Made by a program: the position numbers and the translations under genes. From positions 1 to 47,381 of the forward strand of contig JAEEJI010000068.1 in the NCBI GenBank assembly GCA_016281825.1: a DNA stretch of 47,381 nt, written 5' to 3'. The notes under the pieces were generated by a model, which did no database searches, had not been told where the DNA came from, and saw nothing but the letters and a program-made list of their open reading frames with translations. Source of the DNA: Muribaculaceae bacterium (lineage in GTDB: Bacteria; Bacteroidota; Bacteroidia; Bacteroidales; Muribaculaceae). This document shows positions 41,473 to 47,381 of the stretch, in pieces (positions within the stretch are counted from its first letter, which is position 1; each line of letters begins with the position of its first letter).

Positions 41473-41940
41473 ATGACCGAAAAAAATATCACCACAAAGA
41501 TACAAGTTTTTGCTTACACAGAGCTTATCGAAGAGGAAAAAAAACTTGTAGACATGGCTCGCGAGGCAACTAAAGCATCATACGCACCCTACAGCAATTA
41601 TCATGTTGGGGCGGCATTAGTGCTTGACAACGGCGAGTACTTTATCGGTGCAAACCAGGAGAATGCTGCTTTTGCTGGCATCTGCGGAGAGCGCAGCGCC
41701 ATCTATGCCGCTGGGGCGAAATTTCCAGGTGTGCCCGTCAAGACGCTCGCTATCACCGCAGCCCAAGACGGCGAGATTGTTGCCGAGCCTGTGGCGCCCT
41801 GCGGCGTATGCCGGCAAGCCATCCTGGAGTTTGAGAAAAACGCACCCCACCCTATCGTCATCCTGCTCGCAGGCCGCGACACTGTCTACCGCTTGGATAG
41901 TATCGCCTCTACCCTACCCCTCTGCTTCAAGGAGTTCTAG
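41473..41940 (+). CDS. cdd: Cytidine deaminase
   Basis: This 155-aa enzyme converts cytidine and deoxycytidine to uridine forms for pyrimidine salvage. Zinc-site residues are in CGERSAIYAAG (Cys and catalytic Glu) and PCGVCRQAILEF (two Cys). SYAPYSNYHVGAALV is the substrate-side signature. The start was set at ATG 41473 (MTEKNITTK), 20 nt after the predicted start of transcription; the frame open to 41434 would lie over the promoter. Confidence 0.96.
   Translation: MTEKNITTKIQVFAYTELIEEEKKLVDMAREATKASYAPYSNYHVGAALVLDNGEYFIGANQENAAFAGICGERSAIYAAGAKFPGVPVKTLAITAAQDGEIVAEPVAPCGVCRQAILEFEKNAPHPIVILLAGRDTVYRLDSIASTLPLCFKEF
41495..41502 (-). promoter_or_regulatory. Candidate -7 element of the glucosaminidase gene, inside cdd
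   Basis: On minus, TATCTTTG (41502-41495) fits TAnnTTTG and would start transcription near 41488, about 37 nt before the ATG at 41451. It lies in codons 8-10 of cdd. No TTTG is present at -33. Confidence 0.5.
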
Positions 41941-41975
41941 CGGCCAGGAGTCAGTTGAATTCTGACCCCTGACCC

Positions 41976-42055
41976 CTGATGGCACATAGCACCCTCACTC
42001 CTGATAGCGCAAAGCGCCCTGACCCTGATAGCGCAAAGCGCCCTGACTCCTGACT
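41976..42055. repeat. 24-25-bp tandem hairpin repeats between cdd and the convergent gene
   Basis: Units start at 41976, 42001, 42025 and 42050 (the last partial). Each full unit begins CTGAT and contains a small hairpin: GCGCAAAGCGC in units 2 and 3, a diverged version in unit 1. A 7-bp TGACCCC duplication precedes the array. It fills the gap between convergent genes and may act as a bidirectional terminator. Confidence 0.8.
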
Positions 42056-43280
42056 ATAGCTCCAAGTCGATGTCGTGCAGTTCGTGCCAGGGAAGGCCTT
42101 GCTTGGCCACCTCGGCGAGGAATGGATCAGGGTCAAACTCCTCGACGTTGTGTACGCCAGGCATCGCCCACAGTCCCTTGAGGAACATCATTGCGCCCGT
42201 CATGGCGGGCACACCGGTTGTATAGCTCACTGCTTGCATGCCCGTCTCTTCGTAGGCGGCGCGGTGCGAGCAGTTGTTGTAGATATAGTAGGTGTGTTCC
42301 TGTCCGTCGTTGCCGATGCCACGAATGCGGCAGCCTATCGAGGTCTCGCCCTCGTAGTTCTCGCCCAGGTCTTGCGGATTGGGCAACACAGCCTTGAGGA
42401 ACTGCAGAGGCACTATCTTGACGCGCACATTGCCGGTGCCATCGGCTAACGGAGCCTCATACTCCACCTCGTCAATGCGGCTCATGCCGATGTTTTGAAT
42501 CACTTCCAAGTGCTTGAGATACTGCTGCCCGAAAGTCATCCAGAAGCGGGCACGCTTGATGGTCGGGTAATTGATGACCAGCGACTCTATCTCCTCGTGG
42601 TGCAGCAGGTAACTGTCACGCGGGCCGATGTTAGGATAGGTCAAGTCCTTGTGGAACTCCAGTGGCTCGGTCTCTACCCACTTGCCGTCTTCCCAATACA
42701 GGCCTTTTTGGGTGATTTCGCGAATGTTGATCTCGGGGTTGAAGTTGGTGGCGAATGCCTTGTGGTGGTCACCGGCATTGCAGTCGACGATGTCAAGGTA
42801 GTGAATCTCCTTGAAGTGGTGCTTGGCGGCATAAGCAGTATAGATGCTGGTCACGCCCGGGTCGAAACCGCAACCCAGGATAGCGGTCAGACCGGCCTTC
42901 TCGAAGCGCTCGCGGTAGGCCCACTGCCAGCTGTACTCAAAGTGTGCCTCGTCGCGCGGCTCATAGTTGGCGGTATCCAGATAGTTCACACCGCACTGTA
43001 GGCAGGCCTCCATGATGGTCAGGTCCTGGTAAGGCAAGGCCAAGTTGATGACCAGGTTGGGTTTGTGGCGATTGAATAGCGCCACCAATTGGTCTATCTC
43101 GTCGGCATCCACTTGGTCGGTGGTGACGTTCGGCGCACCGATGGCACGTGCCACGGCATCGCACTTGGCGCGGTTGCGCGAGGCTATCACGATTTCATGA
43201 AACACGTCGGGATTTTGTGCGCACTTGTGCGCGCACACGGTGCCGACACCACCGCAACCGATAATAATGACTTTGTTCAT
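42054..43280 (-). CDS. Carboxynorspermidine synthase-like saccharopine dehydrogenase family protein
   Basis: An N-terminal Rossmann motif (VIIIGCGGVGTVCAHKCAQN) binds NAD(P)H; PNVTTDQVDADEIDQLVALF and LVINLALPYQD follow. GCGFDPGVTSIYTAYA and FNPEINIREITQKGLYWEDG are typical of the carboxynorspermidine/carboxyspermidine dehydrogenase group within the saccharopine dehydrogenase family. The enzyme condenses aspartate semialdehyde with a diamine for polyamine synthesis. The decarboxylase partner is not in this window. The 408-aa length is normal. A saccharopine-lysine role is less likely but not excluded by sequence alone. Confidence 0.88.
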   Translation of the reverse strand: MNKVIIIGCGGVGTVCAHKCAQNPDVFHEIVIASRNRAKCDAVARAIGAPNVTTDQVDADEIDQLVALFNRHKPNLVINLALPYQDLTIMEACLQCGVNYLDTANYEPRDEAHFEYSWQWAYRERFEKAGLTAILGCGFDPGVTSIYTAYAAKHHFKEIHYLDIVDCNAGDHHKAFATNFNPEINIREITQKGLYWEDGKWVETEPLEFHKDLTYPNIGPRDSYLLHHEEIESLVINYPTIKRARFWMTFGQQYLKHLEVIQNIGMSRIDEVEYEAPLADGTGNVRVKIVPLQFLKAVLPNPQDLGENYEGETSIGCRIRGIGNDGQEHTYYIYNNCSHRAAYEETGMQAVSYTTGVPAMTGAMMFLKGLWAMPGVHNVEEFDPDPFLAEVAKQGLPWHELHDIDLEL

Positions 43281-43288
43281 ATATTTTT

Positions 43289-43320
43289 AGTAGTTAAGTA
43301 GTTAACAGGTTATGATGATA
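43289..43320. repeat. 8-bp tandem array, AGTAGTTA type, four units
   Basis: Units start at 43289, 43297, 43305 and 43313; the first two are identical and the last two diverged. It occupies most of the 46-bp gap between the ATPase gene stop and the start of the carboxynorspermidine synthase gene. A looser relative with GTTAA cores lies at 26763-26808. Confidence 0.65.
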
Positions 43321-43326
43321 AGATTT

Positions 43327-44646
43327 CTATTGAGCAAGCAAATCTCGTTGCAAATATCCTTCGATGGCGTAAAGAGGTATGTTTTCCATCCAGCCCTGAT
43401 CAATATATGGTAACATGGAGCATCTCAATCCTTTCAGCCTTCTTGTGGCATAATCGATGTTGATGAACTGCGAAAATGATTTGCTTTTGACATTGGTTTC
43501 GGCCTTGACTTCAATAGGAATGATACGGCTCGGGGCCTGAAGCACAAAGTCTACCTCAACCATTGAATTCTCTTTGCTATAATAATAGATGGGCAAATCG
43601 TCAAACGAACACAATTGCTGCAACACATAATTTTCAGTAAAAGCACCTTTGAATTGCGTGAACACCTCATTGTTAACCAAAATTTGACTGGAGGGCACAC
43701 CAGACAATGCACCCAACAAGCCCACATCAAGCAGATATAGTTTGAAGGCATCAAAGTCCTCGTAAAACTTGAGTGGCATTTCTGGCACTTTGCAACGATG
43801 CACTCGATGCACAATACCAGCATCTACGAGCCATTGGATGGCTGTCTCGAAGTCGCGAGCGCGTCCGCCTTTCTTGACGGCACCATAGATAAATTTTTTG
43901 TTCTCCTTGGCCAGTTGAGATGGGATGCTTTGCCACACAAGGCGGATGCGATCATCAATCACGGCTGCATGCTTGGCCATGTCGTTGATGTAAGAGGACA
44001 AGATGTTATTCTGGATAGTGCGCACGCGACCCAAGTCGTGACGCGTTGTATAACTGAGAACAGCTTCGGGCATGCCTCCTACATAGTAGTATTGCCGCAA
44101 AAGGTCTTGTAGCAAAGAATCAAGGTTCTTCAGGCTCTCCCACTCGCAATCCATCACAATCTGTGACAATGTCTCTCTGTCCATTGCCCATAAGAACTCC
44201 GTAAATGTCATGGGATGCAAGCGCATGATGTCCACTTTTCCAACTGGATATGACTCGCCTTGCCGATGGGTTACACCAAGCAGCGACCCAGCCACTACAA
44301 CATGAAGGTCGCGAGCCTGCTCGCAGAAGTATTTTAATGACGACAAGCCATGGGGAGCCTCTTGAATCTCGTCAAAGAACAACAATGTCGTGCCCATGAT
44401 GACGTGTTCACCAGTGATGGCCTCGACATCACGAAGGATGCGCTCAACCTTGAGGTCTTGATTGAACAGATTACGTGCGGTTGGGTCATCGTGACAGTTA
44501 ACATAGACAAGATTGTCAAACTCGTTTTTACCAAACTCGGTCAACAACCAAGTCTTTCCCACCTGACGTGCACCCTCTAAAATCAGGGGCTTACGGTCAG
44601 GGGCGACTTTCCAATGGAGCAAAGAGTTGTATAATATTCGCTTCAT
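43327..44646 (-). CDS. AAA-type ATP-binding protein with DUF4143 domain
   Basis: The 439-aa protein has Walker A in EGARQVGKTWLLTEFG (about 24-39), Walker B LLFFDEIQEA (about 88-97) and a C-terminal DUF4143 region (about 210-420) with VDFVLQAPSRIIPIEVKAE, which resembles a PD-(D/E)XK nuclease core. Large families of these genes occur in Bacteroidota; their function is not established. The gene has its own consensus promoter, and directly upstream of it lies a 32-bp tandem array, a setting seen to recur near this family in my recollection of other Bacteroidales. It is otherwise unrelated to its neighbours. Confidence 0.93.
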   Translation of the reverse strand: MKRILYNSLLHWKVAPDRKPLILEGARQVGKTWLLTEFGKNEFDNLVYVNCHDDPTARNLFNQDLKVERILRDVEAITGEHVIMGTTLLFFDEIQEAPHGLSSLKYFCEQARDLHVVVAGSLLGVTHRQGESYPVGKVDIMRLHPMTFTEFLWAMDRETLSQIVMDCEWESLKNLDSLLQDLLRQYYYVGGMPEAVLSYTTRHDLGRVRTIQNNILSSYINDMAKHAAVIDDRIRLVWQSIPSQLAKENKKFIYGAVKKGGRARDFETAIQWLVDAGIVHRVHRCKVPEMPLKFYEDFDAFKLYLLDVGLLGALSGVPSSQILVNNEVFTQFKGAFTENYVLQQLCSFDDLPIYYYSKENSMVEVDFVLQAPSRIIPIEVKAETNVKSKSFSQFINIDYATRRLKGLRCSMLPYIDQGWMENIPLYAIEGYLQRDLLAQ

Positions 44647-44671
44647 AAATGCACTGAAATGTTTTTTGCCG

Positions 44672-44703
44672 CAAAGATACTATTTTTCAGTTAGTTTGGC
44701 AAA
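44672..44703 (-). promoter_or_regulatory. Promoter of the DUF4143 ATPase gene
   Basis: On minus, TTTG (44703-44700), a 20-bp spacer and TATCTTTG (44679-44672) match consensus. The predicted leader is about 19 nt. The 32-bp tandem array begins only 6 bp upstream of the -33 element. Confidence 0.75.
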
Positions 44704-44709
44704 TCTTTA

Positions 44710-44822
44710 CCACTTTTCTGGACGAATATTATTCATTTCTGCCACTTTTCTGGACGAATGTTGGTCGTTCTTGCCACTTATCTGGACGAATGTTAGTCAT
44801 CCTTGCCACTTTTTTGACGAAC
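44710..44822. repeat. 32-bp tandem array, about 3.5 units, upstream of the DUF4143 ATPase promoter
   Basis: Units start at 44710, 44742, 44774 and 44806 with no spacers. Each begins CCACTT, then TCTGGACGAAT, followed by a more variable half ending in TG. The last unit is truncated. On the minus strand the conserved part reads ATTCGTCCAGA. Because units are contiguous and 32 is not a multiple of three, this is neither a CRISPR nor a coding repeat. Confidence 0.9.
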
Positions 44823-44832
44823 AACTGAATAA

Positions 44833-46230
44833 CTATCCCATCAGTGAAGTGAATGTTGTGATGAGCCAGGTGCTGATGGACATGTAAATTATCATGCCCA
44901 CGATATCGTTGGTCACCGTCACGAACGGGCCGGTGGCAATGGCGGGGTCTATCTTGAGTTTCTCGAGTACGATTGGCACTAGCGAGCCAAAAATCGAGGC
45001 GAACAGGATGACGCCGAACAACGACAGGGTTACTGCCATCGTTGTCACTTGCGCCTTGACCGCGTCATCATCGGCAGGGAAGAACCAGTTATAGACAAAC
45101 AAGCACGCCGAGATAATCAGGGCGTTGAGTATGGCCACGCCAAACTCCTTGAACAAGTGTTTGCCTGCGTGTTGGATATCCAGACTGCCGTTGGCTAAGC
45201 CCTGAACCACGATAGCACTCGATTGTGTACCCACGTTACCGCCAGTACCACCAATGAGCGGGATGAACAATGCCATGCCGGGCAGAATTTGGAGAAGGTC
45301 GGCCTCGGTGCTGCCACCGCCGTCAAGGATGAACGCGTTAGCGATACCGCCCGCCAGACCGATGAGCAACCATGGCAGACGTGCCTTGACCTGCGTGAAG
45401 ATGTTGTCGTCGGTCTCGACGTCAGCCGAGATACCTGATGCCAACTGGTAGTCACGCTCGCTTTGTTCGCGCACCTGGTCGATGATGTCGTCGACGGTGA
45501 TGCGCCCCACTAGGCGGCCGATGCCGTCGACAACGGGCATCGCCACGAGGTCGTACTTCTCAAAGTCCAATGCCACGTCATCGATGGGCGTGTCGGTCTT
45601 CACGCTGATGGGGTCTGGCTCCATCACGTGTTTAATCTTGCTCGCGTTGGGGTTGGTGATGGTGGTTTTGAGAGGGAAGATGCCCTTCAGGCGATGGTCG
45701 TCATCCACGACATAGATGTTGTAAATCTCGTCCATATCCTCGGCCTGCTCGCGCATCGCCTTGATGCAGTCAGGCATCGACAGGTTCTCGTTGACGACAA
45801 TCATCTCGGTGCTCATGTGACCACCGGCGGTATCCTCGTCATACTGCATCAGGTCGACGATGTCGCCAGCCTGCTCCACGTCGTCGATGTGGCTGATCAC
45901 ATCTTCCTGGTCTTCCTTGTCCAACTCCTGGATAAGGTCTACTGCGTCGTCGGCATCCATCTGCTCGAGCTGCTTGGCAATTTCCTCGTTGGGCATCAAC
46001 TCAAGCAGGTCGGCACGTTCGTCCTCGTCAAGTTCGACCAGCACGTCGGCGGCTGTCTCGTCGTCGAGCAGGAGCATCACAAACAATGCCTCCTCGGCGT
46101 CGAGGTCGCTCACTATCTCGGCGATGTCGGCAGGGTGCAGGTCGGCGATGAGCGCCATCACCTGCTCCTTATCCTGTGCCTCAATCAAGTCGGACAGTTG
46201 GGCTATATTTTTTTCATCAAGTTCTTTCAT
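44833..46230 (-). CDS. mgtE: Magnesium transporter MgtE
   Basis: The 465-aa protein has the cytoplasmic acidic helical N-domain (about 1-130), a pair of CBS domains (about 135-265) and five membrane helices (about 290-460). The signature GGTGGNVGTQSSAIVVQGLA in helix 2 and VTNDIVGMIIYMSIS in the last helix are conserved. The N and CBS domains sense cytoplasmic Mg2+ and gate the pore. No promoter of consensus type was seen in the 147-bp gap upstream, which contains the tail of the rsmA unit and the 33-bp GC repeat. Confidence 0.96.
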   Translation of the reverse strand: MKELDEKNIAQLSDLIEAQDKEQVMALIADLHPADIAEIVSDLDAEEALFVMLLLDDETAADVLVELDEDERADLLELMPNEEIAKQLEQMDADDAVDLIQELDKEDQEDVISHIDDVEQAGDIVDLMQYDEDTAGGHMSTEMIVVNENLSMPDCIKAMREQAEDMDEIYNIYVVDDDHRLKGIFPLKTTITNPNASKIKHVMEPDPISVKTDTPIDDVALDFEKYDLVAMPVVDGIGRLVGRITVDDIIDQVREQSERDYQLASGISADVETDDNIFTQVKARLPWLLIGLAGGIANAFILDGGGSTEADLLQILPGMALFIPLIGGTGGNVGTQSSAIVVQGLANGSLDIQHAGKHLFKEFGVAILNALIISACLFVYNWFFPADDDAVKAQVTTMAVTLSLFGVILFASIFGSLVPIVLEKLKIDPAIATGPFVTVTNDIVGMIIYMSISTWLITTFTSLMG

Positions 46231-46365
46231 ATCACAATTCTAAGACATAAGAACAATGTCACGAATAATCTTTCTTTCACGATCCTTAAGCTCGCTGGCC
46301 GAAGGTCGGCAATTATCAAATTATTTGTTTCGCGAAATCCGCGGTTATATTTGAGGTCTTACTGG

Positions 46366-46398
46366 GCTTCCCCCTCTTTAGGGGGGACTGAGGGGGGC
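46366..46398 (-). repeat. 33-bp GC-rich hairpin repeat at the end of rsmA (copy 2)
   Basis: On minus this is 32/33 identical to the plus-strand repeat at 8907-8939. The rsmA stop codon (46378-46380) lies inside it and the last residues, Ala-Pro-Leu-Ser-Pro-Pro, are encoded by it. The C-rich and G-rich halves can form a 6-bp stem. Position relative to transcription is the same at both sites. Confidence 0.75.
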
Positions 46399-47172
46399 CT
46401 TATTGTCAGCAATCAGGTTTGTGAGATCAATGAATTCGCTCACACTCAATTGCTCTGGACGTTGTCGGAACACGTCGCGCTCCAGCACGGGGCTGTCCTT
46501 GGGCAAGAGTCCGCGCAGCGAGTTGCGCAAGGTCTTGCGGCGCTGGCCGAACGAGGTCTTCACCACGGTCTTCATCAGTCGCTCGTCGCAGCCCAGGTCG
46601 GTGACCCCGTTGCGTACCAGGCGGATGACGCCAGACTTGACCTTCGGGGGAGGATTGAACACATGCTCGTCAACGGTGAACAAGTACTCGATGTCGTACC
46701 ATGCCTGCAGCAGTACCGACAGAATGCCGTAGGTCTTGCTCCCCGGACCGGCTGCGATGCGTTGCGCCACCTCGCGCTGCAGCATGCCGCTGCAGCAAGT
46801 CACCTGATCCTTGTAGTCCAGCACCTTGAAGAAAATCTGCGATGAGATGTTGTAGGGGTAGTTGCCAATGATGCTGAACGGGCGGTCGCCGTAGACTTTG
46901 TGCAGGTCCAACTTCAAAAAGTCCTCCGCCACGATGCGGCCAGCAAGTTGTGGGAAGTTGAGTTGCAGGTAGCGCACGCTCTCCTGGTCCAGCTCCACCA
47001 CAGTCAGGTCATGCCCTTTTTCCAACAGGAACTCGGTGAGCACGCCCATGCCAGGACCCACCTCCAGCGTCGGTTGCTGGCGGAAGTCATCAAGCGTCGC
47101 GGCGATGCGCTCGGCGATGCTCAAGTCGGTCAGGAAGTGCTGACCCAACGATTTCTTCGCACGTACTTGCAT
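46378..47172 (-). CDS. rsmA: 16S rRNA (adenine1518-N6/adenine1519-N6)-dimethyltransferase
   Basis: RsmA (KsgA) dimethylates two adenines near the 3' end of 16S rRNA, a checkpoint in small-subunit assembly. The N-terminus KSLGQHFLTDLSIAERIA, SAM motif LEVGPGMGVLTEFLLEKG, VVELDQESV and the catalytic IGNYPYNISSQIF are all clear. The 264-aa length is normal. The final six residues come from a mobile-looking GC-rich repeat, so the native stop may have been replaced. Confidence 0.97.
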   Translation of the reverse strand: MQVRAKKSLGQHFLTDLSIAERIAATLDDFRQQPTLEVGPGMGVLTEFLLEKGHDLTVVELDQESVRYLQLNFPQLAGRIVAEDFLKLDLHKVYGDRPFSIIGNYPYNISSQIFFKVLDYKDQVTCCSGMLQREVAQRIAAGPGSKTYGILSVLLQAWYDIEYLFTVDEHVFNPPPKVKSGVIRLVRNGVTDLGCDERLMKTVVKTSFGQRRKTLRNSLRGLLPKDSPVLERDVFRQRPEQLSVSEFIDLTNLIADNKAPLSPP

Positions 47173-47201
47173 GGCAATATAAGTGAATGTTTAGCAAACT
47201 G

Positions 47202-47209
47202 CAAAGGTA
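47202..47209 (-). promoter_or_regulatory. rsmA: Candidate -7 element of rsmA
   Basis: On minus, TACCTTTG (47209-47202) fits TAnnTTTG, 30 bp upstream of the start. The expected -33 position falls in an AT-only 7-bp tandem array with no TTTG. Confidence 0.5.
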
Positions 47210-47216
47210 CAAAAAA

Positions 47217-47244
47217 AATTTATAATTTATAATTTAGAATTTAT
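47217..47244. repeat. 7-bp tandem array, core AATTTAN, four units (upstream of rsmA)
   Basis: Units start at 47217, 47224, 47231 and 47238. It lies where the rsmA -33 element would be expected. Confidence 0.7.
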
Positions 47245-47381
47245 CATTACTGTCCCATTAAAAACAGAAAGAGTTCTTTGAAATAATTGATATTTAGTTC
47301 GTTGTAGAGTTTTCACAAGCGAACGGATCTGATTTTGTATTTTTGCGATTTCATATAATAACGGCAAATGTACAATCCCAA
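47245..47381 (+). other. Right-edge sequence, possibly the start of an incoming plus-strand gene or insertion element
   Basis: This AT-rich stretch contains a small inverted pair (CTGT/ACAG near 47250), AAAGAGTTCTTTGA, and a plus-strand TATTTTTG (47338-47345) that fits the Bacteroidota -7 element. An ATG at 47368 follows and opens a frame (Met-Tyr-Asn-Pro) cut by the window edge. Leaders with GTTCTTTGA precede some Bacteroidales insertion-sequence genes, but too little is visible to name it. Confidence 0.25.

Noticed and set aside
44710-44822. CRISPR array
   Set aside because: Units are contiguous with no unique spacers of defined length, similarity decays in one half of the unit, and no cas gene is nearby.
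44627-44887. Small plus-strand frame with repeated residues over the 32-bp array
   Set aside because: The repeat period is not a multiple of three and the frame overlaps the ATPase start and the mgtE end; its repetitiveness comes from the DNA array.
46231-46365. Magnesium riboswitch upstream of mgtE
   Set aside because: Only short hairpins (GCCGACC/GGTCGGC-like and CGCGGATTTCGCG) are seen; nothing resembles the conserved M-box architecture.
45628-46845. 405-aa plus-strand open frame opposite mgtE and rsmA
   Set aside because: It crosses two well-supported minus-strand genes and the gap between them; its translation has no family resemblance.
1-47381. rRNA or tRNA genes
   Set aside because: No cloverleaf with a TTCGANNC T-arm in the right context or rRNA landmark was found; the TTCGA run at 16576 is a tandem array.

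Overview
The window looks like the chromosome of a gut-type Bacteroidales (phylum Bacteroidota), closest in style to Muribaculaceae or Prevotellaceae. This placement is an inference. It rests on Bacteroidota promoters (TTTG, about 19-20 bp, TAnnTTTG) in front of many transcription units, the absence of clear Shine-Dalgarno sites, a BspA-type leucine-rich-repeat protein, dockerin-tailed and Por/T9SS-like-tailed secreted proteins, a Bacteroidota-type FtsL, and MraY and FtsZ proteins with long inserts or tails. Almost every gene lies on the minus strand; only nadK, its metallopeptidase neighbour and cdd are on plus. No rRNA, tRNA, CRISPR array, prophage or complete insertion sequence was seen.

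Layout. 1-7.8 kb (minus): yifB/comM (cut by the left edge), frr, a BspA-like surface protein with paired dockerin repeats in its own transcription unit, then pdxJ, an S9 prolyl oligopeptidase and an SH3-SPOR envelope protein as one unit. 8.0-9.7 kb (plus): nadK and a YgjP-like metallopeptidase. 9.7-10.2 kb: a MITE-like inverted-repeat element and a long hairpin. 10.2-25.8 kb (minus): a complete-looking division and cell-wall (dcw) cluster, in transcription order rsmH, ftsL, ftsI, murE, mraY, murD, ftsW, murG, murC, ftsQ, ftsA, ftsZ, with no mraZ. 26.0-39.8 kb (minus): an envelope locus in transcription order nfeD, SPFH, three CotH-kinase paralogues, a glycosyltransferase, a small lipoprotein, a YbhN-type flippase, a DUF2490 barrel, a Cthe_2159-like beta-helix lipoprotein, and a LytS/LytTR two-component pair. 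39.8-47.4 kb: phzF-like gene and glucosaminidase (minus), divergent cdd (plus), then carboxynorspermidine synthase, a DUF4143 ATPase, mgtE and rsmA (all minus).

How the genes work together. The dcw block supplies the cytoplasmic steps of peptidoglycan precursor synthesis (MurC, D, E), the lipid steps (MraY, MurG), the septal synthase pair (FtsW, FtsI) and the divisome scaffold (FtsQ, L, A, Z). The 26-40 kb locus is less understood. It combines secreted kinase-fold proteins, membrane-scaffold genes, a glycan-handling pair and a sensor system, and is the best candidate here for an uncharacterised envelope pathway.

The most unusual signal is not a gene. A large share of the gene junctions carry short tandem arrays with exact 7-, 8- or 9-bp periods, in which a 4-6 nt core is fixed and the rest of the unit varies. 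Several array families (AACTNNN, CTAANNN, CTAGANNNN, ACTGGGAAN) recur at unlinked junctions, often overlapping stop codons and sometimes encoding the last residues of a protein. Longer repeats (83-bp, 33-bp GC-rich, 24-25-bp hairpin units, a 32-bp array and the 331-bp element) add to this repeat-rich intergenic landscape.
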